A DNA stretch of 19,525 nt from Nitrospirota bacterium (lineage in GTDB: Bacteria > JACPQY01). A model generated the notes under the pieces. That model saw only the letters and a program-made list of their open reading frames with translations. It did not search any database and was not told the DNA's origin. This document shows, in pieces, positions 1 through 5,866 of the stretch. The position numbers were made by a program, and so were the translations under genes. Position 1 is the first letter of the stretch. The number at the start of each line of letters is the position of its first letter. The stretch spans positions 1-19,525 of the forward strand of contig JACPAV010000054.1 of assembly GCA_016180645.1 (NCBI GenBank). Reading direction: 5' to 3'.

Positions 1-179
1 GGAAAACGGCTCCTGTCTCAAAATTCACGGCGTGGAAATGGCCTTCCCTCGTGAAGTGATGTTCACACAGCATGGAAAAATGGCAAAAGTCGAGCTTAGG
101 GGACATGCCTTTCGGTTACCCTTATTTACTGATCCTGGTCATGTTCTGTTCTACGCGTTAGAGAGCATATTTTTCGCGG
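1..179. other. Left-edge region without a supported gene
   Basis: I see no convincing coding frame before the porin gene. A short open frame starting at 32 runs into the porin gene in another phase and has no family features. The stretch is more AT-rich than the genes that follow, as expected for a promoter region. It holds a short inverted repeat (GTGAA at 51-55, TTCAC at 62-66) and a weak -24/-12-like site at 81-97, described separately. The 3' end of an upstream gene could lie in the first tens of bases, but this cannot be decided from the window. Confidence 0.5.
81..97 (+). promoter_or_regulatory. Weak sigma54 (-24/-12) promoter candidate for the porin/heme-sensor operon
   Basis: The site reads TGGCAAAAGTCGAGCTT. 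The -24 half (TGGCA) is good and the spacing GG-N10-GC is exactly that of sigma54 promoters. The -12 half is only GAGC instead of TTGC. It lies about 85 bases before the first gene of an operon that ends in an NtrC-class regulator, so self-control is plausible. GG-N10-GC occurs by chance in GC-rich DNA, hence the low confidence. Confidence 0.3.
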
Positions 180-1274
180 ATGGCAAAACGGAGGCGCTGC
201 ACCCGAATCGTGAAGGGTGTTCGGGACACCGTGAGCCTGCTCTTGGTCGCCCCCTTCCTTCTGCTCGTTCCAAGATCCGCCTGGGCCGCGGACGGGAACG
301 CGCACCTCGACGTCTTCGGAAACGTGGATCTCACGGTTGCCGACAAGCCGAAGACACGAGGCTTCGCTCTGGGAATGATGGATCTCGTGCTCACGGGCTC
401 TCCCATCCCAGGCGTCCGGGGTCTCGCCGAAACGGTCCTCCAGGGCGAGGAAGATGGGGAGTTCGAGATCGAGATCGAGCGGCTTTCGATCACCTACGAT
501 TTCCGAGACTACTTGTCCGTCACGGCCGGCAAGATCCACACGCCGGTCGGCTACTACAACACGGCCTATCACCACGGGAGAATGCTGGAGTCGGCGGCCA
601 CCCGGCCGTTGACGTTCCGATTTGAAGATCAGGGAGGCATCCTCCCCCTCCATCTCACGGGCGTTGCGCTGAATGGCTCGGCGGACCTGCCGGGAAGCCT
701 CCGGTGGACGTACGACCTGGGAGTCGCCAACGGCCGCGGGACCAATACCAACAGGCAGCAAATCGTCGGCGACGACAACGACTGGAAAGCCATTGCGGCC
801 CGCCTGACACTTCAGCCGATGGTCGTTCCGGGCTTGGAGGGAGGCTTCAGCACCTACCTGGATCGAGCGCCGCCGGGCGTTCCCCCGGAAGGTCTCGGGG
901 AAACCACCCATGAGCAGCTCTACTCGGCCCACCTCGCATACCGCGAGACCCCTTGGGAGTTACTGGCGGAATTCGTGACCTACCGTCGCCTCCTCGAACA
1001 ATCCCGTGCCGAGTCCTGGAACATGGGAACGTACGCCCAGCTTGCCTACAGCATCGACAAGGTGACCCCTTACGCGCGCGGCGAATTCCTCGATGCGGAG
1101 AAAGATCCGTACGCCGCGCAGACGGCCGACCTCTTGTGGTCCCGTTCCGTTCTCGCCGGGATCCGCTTCGACGCGGACGCGAACCTCGCCCTAAAGGCGG
1201 AGGGCGCGTCGGACAATCTGAGAGGATCGCGGGACGCCCGCCGGCTCACCTTTCAAGTCGCCTTCACATTCTAA
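180..1274 (+). CDS. Outer-membrane porin-like beta-barrel protein
   Basis: This 364-residue protein is probably a trimeric-porin-type outer-membrane channel. A signal peptide is visible: a basic head (KRRR, residues 3-6), a hydrophobic core at about 19-31, and an AWA cleavage site at 34-36. The mature part consists of short alternating polar/hydrophobic strands rich in Gly, Tyr and Arg. It ends in the aromatic signature VAFTF expected at the C-terminus of an outer-membrane barrel. It lies 6 bases before a small phosphate-binding-like protein, which suggests an anion porin of the OprO/OprP kind, but the substrate is not shown by sequence. No good ribosome-binding site precedes the ATG at 180. 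GTG codons at 210 and 231 are alternative starts that keep part of the signal peptide. It heads the operon porin, binding protein, kinase, regulator. Barrel type is fairly sure; family is inferred. Confidence 0.75.
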   Translation: MAKRRRCTRIVKGVRDTVSLLLVAPFLLLVPRSAWAADGNAHLDVFGNVDLTVADKPKTRGFALGMMDLVLTGSPIPGVRGLAETVLQGEEDGEFEIEIERLSITYDFRDYLSVTAGKIHTPVGYYNTAYHHGRMLESAATRPLTFRFEDQGGILPLHLTGVALNGSADLPGSLRWTYDLGVANGRGTNTNRQQIVGDDNDWKAIAARLTLQPMVVPGLEGGFSTYLDRAPPGVPPEGLGETTHEQLYSAHLAYRETPWELLAEFVTYRRLLEQSRAESWNMGTYAQLAYSIDKVTPYARGEFLDAEKDPYAAQTADLLWSRSVLAGIRFDADANLALKAEGASDNLRGSRDARRLTFQVAFTF

Positions 1275-1280
1275 GACGCC

Positions 1281-1763
1281 GTGGCTTTCCGGCTGCTGGT
1301 CTTCGCATGCGCCGCCCTCCTGGCGCTTGATGCTCCCCGGACGACCGCGGGGAGAAGACTTGTCGTCATCGTCCATCGGCATAACCCGGTCGAGAAGCTC
1401 ACCCTGCCGGAACTCCGAAAATATTTCCGCGCGGAGCGCAAGCACTGGCCGGACGGCGAGCCGGTCGTCCTGGTCATGCGGGAAGCCTACGCAAGCGAAC
1501 GAACCTTGTTCCTCACGAAGGTGTATCAGATGGACGATACCCGGTACCGTCGCTTCTGGCTGGAGAAAATCTTCCGCGGCGAAGCCGACCGGCCGCTGAC
1601 GGCCATGTCGGCGGAATCCATGAGGCAGCTCGTCAGCCGCGAAAAGGGCGCGGTCGGCTTTCTTTGGGAGGACGAAGCGGACGCGTCGGTGAAGGTCATC
1701 CTGATCGACGGAACGGATCCCCTCACCGTGGTCGGGCCGGAGTCCGCCAGGGGGTCCCCATAG
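1281..1763 (+). CDS. Small periplasmic phosphate-binding-like (PstS-type) protein
   Basis: The protein has 160 residues and a GTG start. A signal peptide spans residues 1-23 (hydrophobic core RLLVFACAALLAL). The mature part has the pattern of the short 'phosphate ABC transporter substrate-binding protein' family: a beta strand ending in HRHNPVEKLTLPELRKYF near residues 31-50, then WPDGEPVVLV, then an FL...RFWLEKIFRGEADRP segment, and near the end a GAVGFL motif. Full PstS proteins have about 300 residues and two lobes, so this is a one-lobe-sized member. No permease or ATPase genes adjoin it, so transport by an ABC system is not indicated. Lying between a porin and a heme-containing kinase, it may instead present a ligand to the sensor; that is inference. 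The gap to the next gene is only 2 bases. Confidence 0.75.
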   Translation: MAFRLLVFACAALLALDAPRTTAGRRLVVIVHRHNPVEKLTLPELRKYFRAERKHWPDGEPVVLVMREAYASERTLFLTKVYQMDDTRYRRFWLEKIFRGEADRPLTAMSAESMRQLVSREKGAVGFLWEDEADASVKVILIDGTDPLTVVGPESARGSP

Positions 1764-1765
1764 AA

Positions 1766-3220
1766 ATGTTTCGAACTCTTCGAGCGCGCCTCATTGTATC
1801 GATCCTTTTTCTTCTCCTATCCGCCTTCTTCGCCTACTCCTGGTTCACTTTCCGATGGTTGGAAGGCTCCCTCACCCGATCGCAGGAAATCCGGACCGTG
1901 CTCCTGGGCGAAACCATCAAGCGCGGCCTCATGGTGACGATGCTTCTGGGTGAAGGGAAAAACATTCAAACCATCATCGAGGCGATGGCCCAGCATGAGG
2001 AAATTGAGACCATCCGAATTTTCGATACGCAGGGGCGGATCAAGAAATCATCGAGACTCCGCGAAATCGGCGCCTTCGTTCCGTCGTCGCTCGTGGAGGC
2101 CGGCCTCCGGGACCAGCCCCAGGTTTTCCGCGACAAGGGGATAGACGGTGAACCCGTATTCACCTCGCTCCAGAGGATCGATAACCTGGCGCAATGCCAC
2201 CGGTGCCATGGGAGTGATCACAAAGTCCGCGGGATCCTGGAGCTCCAGGTCACCCTGGCGGGCGTCCTGGCCGAAGTGGATGCCCAGCGCACCCGGCTCA
2301 TCTGGACGGCGGCCGGAACATTCCTGTTCCTTTCGGTCGGCCTCTGGTTCATGCTGCTCCGGGTGGTGGCCGGTCCCGTGGAACAACTTTCCCTCGCCAT
2401 GCAAACGGCGCAAGGCGGCGACCTGTCGGTCCGGGCGCCGGAAGGCGGTCCTGAGGAGATCGCGCTGCTCGGTCGGGGGCTGAATTCCACCCTGGCCGCG
2501 CTCTCGGAAGCGCGCCGGAAATTCGAAGAGGCCCGCCACGCCGAGATGCTGCACATGGAGAGGCTTGCCTCCATCGGCGAAATGGCCTCCGGGATCGCGC
2601 ACGACATCAAGAATCCCCTCGCCGGAATCGCCGGTTCCGCCGAAGTGATCCGCGATCAACTCCCGCGCGATGACCCCCGCAAAGAAGTCCTGAATGCCAT
2701 CCTCTCCCATGTTCAGCGCCTGCATCACTCCATCGAAGGTGTCCTCTCCTACGTGCGGATCACGCCCCCCCACAGGATCGCCATCCCCTTGAAAAATCTC
2801 CTCGACAGGCTTCTCCTCCTCTGCGGTCCCGAGTTCGAAAAGAAGTCGATTGCGGTGCGTGTGGACACGCCCGATTCCCTGCCCCTTCTCCGGGTGGACA
2901 CGGAGCGGATCCAGCAGGCTCTCATGAACCTCACGATCAACGCAGTCCAGGCCATGGGCAAGGGGGGCACCCTCGACTTCTCCGCGCGCGAGATCCTCGC
3001 GGGTAGGGTCGAACTCCGCATCTCGGATACCGGCGTCGGAATCCCATCCGAGAATCTCAACAAAATTTTTGAGCCGTTCTACACCACGCGGGAAAAGGGT
3101 ACGGGACTCGGCCTCGCCACAACCCGGAGAATCATTGAAGAACACGATGGACAGATCACCGTGGAAAGCACCCCGGGTGCAGGGACCACATTCATCATTG
3201 TCCTGGAGGCGGCGCCGTGA
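1766..3220 (+). CDS. Sensor histidine kinase with a c-type heme motif in its periplasmic domain
   Basis: This is a membrane sensor kinase of 484 residues. I chose the ATG at 1766, two bases after the upstream stop and behind AGGGGG at 1749-1754, because it gives a proper first membrane segment. Domains: TM1 about 9-29; periplasmic Cache/PAS-like sensor about 30-178; TM2 about 179-199; HAMP about 200-252; HisKA with the H-box SGIAHDIKNPLAG (phospho-acceptor His279); then an HATPase_c domain with the N-box NLTINAVQAM, DTGVGIP and GTGLGLA. The unusual element is CHRCH at residues 144-148, a canonical CxxCH heme-c attachment site, just before TM2. Heme-c sensor domains are known from chemoreceptors such as DcrA of Desulfovibrio, which senses oxygen or redox state. 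A redox or ligand-binding heme role here is therefore likely but inferred. The stop overlaps the regulator start by 4 bases, so the two are a pair. Confidence 0.88.
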   Translation: MFRTLRARLIVSILFLLLSAFFAYSWFTFRWLEGSLTRSQEIRTVLLGETIKRGLMVTMLLGEGKNIQTIIEAMAQHEEIETIRIFDTQGRIKKSSRLREIGAFVPSSLVEAGLRDQPQVFRDKGIDGEPVFTSLQRIDNLAQCHRCHGSDHKVRGILELQVTLAGVLAEVDAQRTRLIWTAAGTFLFLSVGLWFMLLRVVAGPVEQLSLAMQTAQGGDLSVRAPEGGPEEIALLGRGLNSTLAALSEARRKFEEARHAEMLHMERLASIGEMASGIAHDIKNPLAGIAGSAEVIRDQLPRDDPRKEVLNAILSHVQRLHHSIEGVLSYVRITPPHRIAIPLKNLLDRLLLLCGPEFEKKSIAVRVDTPDSLPLLRVDTERIQQALMNLTINAVQAMGKGGTLDFSAREILAGRVELRISDTGVGIPSENLNKIFEPFYTTREKGTGLGLATTRRIIEEHDGQITVESTPGAGTTFIIVLEAAP

Positions 3221-4575
3221 GAATCGTCGTCATCGATGATGAACAGCTCATCCAGTGGTTCCTCAAGGAGGGACTCGCCGAGCGCGGGTACGACGTGGCC
3301 ATCGCCAAGTCCGGCGAGGAGGGGCTCGACCTGATCGAACGCGATCTTCCCGATCTGGTGATTTTGGATCTGAAACTTCCCGGCCTCTCCGGTCTCCAGG
3401 TGTTGGAACGGCTCAAGCGCGACCACCCCGATGTGGTCGTCGTGATGATCACGGCGCATGGGGACGTGAACTCCGCCGTCCAAGCCATGAAATTGGGCGC
3501 GCACGACTTCATTCCGAAGCCTTTCAAGATGGAGGAAATGGCTTTGGTATTGAACAAGGCGCTCGCCACGGCGCGCCTCCGCGCCGAAGTTACGGCTTTG
3601 CGGCGCGCCCGCCGGCCCTCCTGCTGCCCGTCCGAGCTCGTCGGGACCTCCCCGGCCATCATGGACGTGATGGCGCTGGTCGAGAAAGTTGCGCCCACCG
3701 ATGCCATCGTGCTGATCCAGGGTGAAAGCGGAACGGGAAAGGATCTCACCGCCCGGATCATCCACGACCGCAGCCCGCGTTCAACGGAGATGTTTCTGGA
3801 GGTGGACTGTACTTCGCTGCCGTCTACTCTCTTCGAGAGCGAAATTTTCGGACATGAAAAAGGGGCGTTCACGGATGCCAAGACGGCCAAGAAGGGCCTG
3901 ATTGAAACCGCCGAGCGCGGAACCGTTCTTCTGAACGAGATTGCGGACGTTCCGCTCCCCGTGCAAGCCAAGCTCCTCCGCCTGATCGAGCAGAAAGCGT
4001 TCCGTCGCCTCGGAGGCACCCGCGACATCCAAGTCGACGCGCGCCTGATCGCCTGCACCAACCGCGACCTCCAGAAAGAGGTCGCCAAGGGTGGGTTCCG
4101 CGAGGACCTCTATTACAGGCTCAAAGTGTTCCCTCTGACTCTCCCTCCGCTCCGGGAGCGCGCCAAGGACATCCCCGAACTGGTACGGTGTTTCGTTGCC
4201 GATGCGGCCTCGAGCATGAGGAAACCGCTCCCCCCAATCGGCGCGGAGGCGATGGATCTTCTCGGGGTCTACCCCTGGCCGGGGAATGTGCGCGAACTCA
4301 AGAATGTGATCGAACGCGCCATGATCCTCGCGGAAGGCGGGCCGATCCTTCCGCTCCACCTCCCAACCGAAATCGTGGAAACACAAGCCGTGCTGCCCAA
4401 CCACAAGCCACCCGTCACTCTGCCCGACCAAGGCGCTTCCCTCGGGGAAATCGAGAAGGAACTCATCGCCCAAGCATTGGCCAAGACCGGCGGCAATCAA
4501 TCGCAGGCCGCCCGGCTCCTCGGCATCAGCCGCGACACCCTCCGCTACCGCATGGAGAAACATGGCCTTGCGTGA
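3217..4575 (+). CDS. NtrC-family response regulator with non-canonical Walker B and GAFTDA motifs
   Basis: The protein has 452 residues and starts at a GTG inside the GTGA overlap with its kinase. The receiver domain (1-120) has the acidic pair D7/D8, phospho-acceptor D51 (LDLKLPG), T in MITAHGD and K in PKPF. The AAA+ domain (about 140-375) has an intact Walker A (GESGTGKD, 169-176) and the R-finger region FREDLYYRL with PPLRERAKDI. The C-terminal Fis-type helix-turn-helix is GNQSQAARLLGISRDTLRYRM. Two key motifs deviate. The sigma54-contact loop is GAFTDA (216-221, Asp220 for Gly), and Walker B reads LLNEI with Asn240 where the family has the catalytic Asp. In PspF/NtrC-type proteins that Asp is needed for ATP hydrolysis. 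This regulator may be hydrolysis-impaired, act without ATPase cycling, or work with a partner. The second regulator in the window is canonical at both places. Confidence 0.92.
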   Translation: MRIVVIDDEQLIQWFLKEGLAERGYDVAIAKSGEEGLDLIERDLPDLVILDLKLPGLSGLQVLERLKRDHPDVVVVMITAHGDVNSAVQAMKLGAHDFIPKPFKMEEMALVLNKALATARLRAEVTALRRARRPSCCPSELVGTSPAIMDVMALVEKVAPTDAIVLIQGESGTGKDLTARIIHDRSPRSTEMFLEVDCTSLPSTLFESEIFGHEKGAFTDAKTAKKGLIETAERGTVLLNEIADVPLPVQAKLLRLIEQKAFRRLGGTRDIQVDARLIACTNRDLQKEVAKGGFREDLYYRLKVFPLTLPPLRERAKDIPELVRCFVADAASSMRKPLPPIGAEAMDLLGVYPWPGNVRELKNVIERAMILAEGGPILPLHLPTEIVETQAVLPNHKPPVTLPDQGASLGEIEKELIAQALAKTGGNQSQAARLLGISRDTLRYRMEKHGLA

Positions 4576-4580
4576 AAGAT

Positions 4581-4691
4581 GCGTTCAGCAGTCAGCCGTC
4601 AGCACTCAGCTTCGGAACCGGAGCGAACGACGTACTGAAGAATCTCAAGTCTCATTCAGAGGCTGAAAGCTGACCGCTGATGGCTGAACGC
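4581..4691. repeat. 111-bp palindromic element of TCAGC heptads
   Basis: The element has 9-bp terminal inverted repeats, GCGTTCAGC at 4581-4589 and GCTGAACGC at 4683-4691. Each arm is an array of four degenerate heptads, TCAGC repeating every 7 bases from 4585 on the left and GCTGA every 7 bases on the right, enclosing about 50 bases of unrelated sequence. It begins 5 bases after the regulator stop. A transcript would fold into a long imperfect hairpin, so it may also act as a terminator or mRNA 3' end. There is no coding frame inside. I recall similar 7-base-periodic intergenic elements in other uncultured bacterial genomes but cannot name the family. Confidence 0.7.
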
Positions 4692-4738
4692 CACTTGGGG
4701 CATTTCACTCACCCTGCGTGAGATGGCCCACCAGACGA

Positions 4739-4769
4739 GATTGAGCAAGGGTCTCCGTTCCGCTCAATC
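4739..4769. promoter_or_regulatory. 8-bp inverted repeat, candidate enhancer site for an NtrC-type activator
   Basis: Perfect arms GATTGAGC (4739-4746) and GCTCAATC (4762-4769) are separated by 15 bases. The arm-to-arm distance is 23 bases, about two helical turns, which suits a dimeric Fis-type HTH. Its centre lies about 125 bases upstream of the -24/-12 promoter at 4880, the usual distance for NtrC-class enhancer sites. Binding by either regulator in this window is inference; the repeat itself is seen directly. Confidence 0.4.
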
Positions 4770-4832
4770 CTGCTGTTGGTCATGATGGTCTGCTGATGCC
4801 GATCAACTCTTCTCGCAGGAATCAAGCCATTT

Positions 4833-4848
4833 CCTGACCGCCGTCAGG
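4833..4848. promoter_or_regulatory. Short inverted repeat upstream of the tetraheme promoter
   Basis: CCTGAC (4833-4838) and GTCAGG (4843-4848) form a 6-bp perfect inverted repeat with a 4-base centre, ending about 30 bases before the -24 element. It could be an operator or a local hairpin. It is short enough to occur by chance. Confidence 0.22.
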
Positions 4849-4879
4849 TTCCTTCCTTGTGCCTGAGCACTCTGTGATC

Positions 4880-4895
4880 TGGCATTGTCGTTGCG
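4880..4895 (+). promoter_or_regulatory. Sigma54 (-24/-12) promoter of the tetraheme cytochrome
   Basis: The site reads TGGCATTGTCGTTGCG, against the sigma54 consensus TGGCAC-N5-TTGCA. It has TGGCA at -24, TTGC at -12 and the exact GG-N10-GC spacing. Only the sixth and last positions differ. Transcription would start near 4906, leaving a leader of about 65 bases before the ATG at 4971. Two NtrC-class activators are encoded in the window, and a candidate enhancer inverted repeat lies upstream at 4739-4769. Confidence 0.62.
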
Positions 4896-4956
4896 CTTTA
4901 GTCAGTCGGACAGGAGTCCAACCAGAATGGAAAGAACGGAAGATTGGGTGAGCAGG

Positions 4957-4966
4957 AAAGGAGGTG
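4957..4966 (+). promoter_or_regulatory. Strong ribosome-binding site fixing the tetraheme start
   Basis: AAAGGAGGTG at 4957-4966, followed by TCGC and the ATG at 4971, is a near-perfect Shine-Dalgarno sequence. It decides the start in favour of 4971 over the upstream in-frame TTG at 4944. It is by far the strongest such site I noticed in the window, suggesting high expression of this cytochrome. Confidence 0.8.
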
Positions 4967-4970
4967 TCGC

Positions 4971-5657
4971 ATGACGGCACTGAAAAACAATGTGAGACAA
5001 TCCGGAGCCTACGCCGGCCTGATTACGCTCCTTTTCGTGGTTGTCTGGACGCTGGCGACCATCTTCGCCAAGCAGGTCCTCGCGGCGGACAACGTCAGCA
5101 CGACGAAGCACAACCTGAGCGCGAACGCCGTGGCCTACGGGATCACGAACTACGGTGAAATCTGCGTGTACTGCCACACGCCCCACAACGGCAACACGAC
5201 GGCCAAGCCTCTGTGGAACAAGAACCTGCCGGCCGGACCGTTCACCATGTACAACAACGGCTGGAGCTCCACGGTCGACGAAACCGTGGACGCTTCACCG
5301 GGCGGCGTCTCCGCGGCCTGCCTCGGTTGCCATGACGGTTCGATCGGACTGGACACGATGGTAAACCGTCCGGGATCGAGCGGATGGGCGGCGCCGACGA
5401 ACGCCCTCATCGCCAACGGCGCGAGTGCGGACTACCAGCCCCGGCTGGGGACGGACATGCGGAACGACCACCCGGTCTCCATCACCTATCGCACGGTCGA
5501 TATCACCGGATTCAAGGCGGCCCCCGCCAGCGCGAAGCTTTACAGCAACAAAGTCGAGTGTGGCTCGTGTCACAACCCACACGAAGACACGAACGCTACG
5601 TTCCTGCGCATCTCCAACGCGGCCTCAGCGCTATGCCTGGATTGCCATAACAAGTAG
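4971..5657 (+). CDS. Secreted tetraheme c-type cytochrome
   Basis: The protein has 228 residues. A long N-terminal signal segment (hydrophobic core about 15-33) ends at VLAA (36-39), so the product is periplasmic or exported. Four canonical heme-binding motifs are present: CVYCH (65-69), CLGCH (117-121), CGSCH (197-201) and CLDCH (222-226), with accompanying patterns HTPHN and CHNPHEDTNATFLR of the doubled-CxxCH type. It closely matches the first four heme motifs of the large fused cytochrome ending at 12983: the N-terminal ST..HNLS segment, the HTPHN...LWN...GP.T.Y block and the DDHPVS/NDHPVS block are shared. It is monocistronic between a sigma54-type promoter and a strong terminator. Role: electron carrier, probably between inner-membrane quinol oxidation and the conduit encoded downstream (inference). 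Confidence 0.9.
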   Translation: MTALKNNVRQSGAYAGLITLLFVVVWTLATIFAKQVLAADNVSTTKHNLSANAVAYGITNYGEICVYCHTPHNGNTTAKPLWNKNLPAGPFTMYNNGWSSTVDETVDASPGGVSAACLGCHDGSIGLDTMVNRPGSSGWAAPTNALIANGASADYQPRLGTDMRNDHPVSITYRTVDITGFKAAPASAKLYSNKVECGSCHNPHEDTNATFLRISNAASALCLDCHNK

Positions 5658-5686
5658 CCTCGCCTAGCCAGGAACGAAAAAACGTC

Positions 5687-5726
5687 AAGGGCCGGGATAG
5701 CCGCTGAGGTTTTCCCGGCCCTTTTT
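5687..5726 (+). terminator. Intrinsic terminator after the tetraheme cytochrome
   Basis: A perfect 11-bp stem, AAGGGCCGGGA (5687-5697) with TCCCGGCCCTT (5713-5723), has a 15-base loop and is followed by T-rich 5722-5726. It separates the tetraheme transcript from the NHL operon, which has its own promoter candidate 40 bases further on. Confidence 0.88.
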
Positions 5727-5767
5727 CTCGAAAGGGCGGGAGGGCGACAACGGGCCATGGAACGGTC

Positions 5768-5783
5768 TGGCAGAATCAATGCC
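5768..5783 (+). promoter_or_regulatory. Sigma54 (-24/-12) promoter of the NHL/cytochrome/barrel operon
   Basis: The site reads TGGCAGAATCAATGCC: TGGCA at -24, ATGC at -12 and exact GG-N10-GC spacing. Transcription would begin near 5794, about 70 bases before the chosen ATG at 5867. This is the second good -24/-12 site in front of the cytochrome genes, which makes chance less likely for both. Confidence 0.55.
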
Positions 5784-5866
5784 CTACACCATCAAAAAAG
5801 ACTGAAATGACGACGGTCATACTTTGGACCTCGGCGGTCATGATATCAGCGAGGGGGCGGTTGGAC

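Noticed and set aside
126-932. A 268-codon minus-strand open frame opposite the porin gene
   Set aside because: The composition is Arg/Gly-rich shadow-type with no domain pattern; the plus-strand frame has a signal peptide and barrel C-terminus.
1664-1765. Upstream extension of the heme-motif kinase by 34 codons
   Set aside because: It overlaps the 3' end of the binding-protein gene, would put a charged tail before TM1, and the ATG at 1766 has a purine-rich site ahead of it.
2048-3145. A 365-codon open frame on the minus strand opposite the heme-motif kinase
   Set aside because: It is antisense to a well-supported kinase gene, has no family motifs, and long antisense frames are expected in GC-rich DNA with strong third-position bias.
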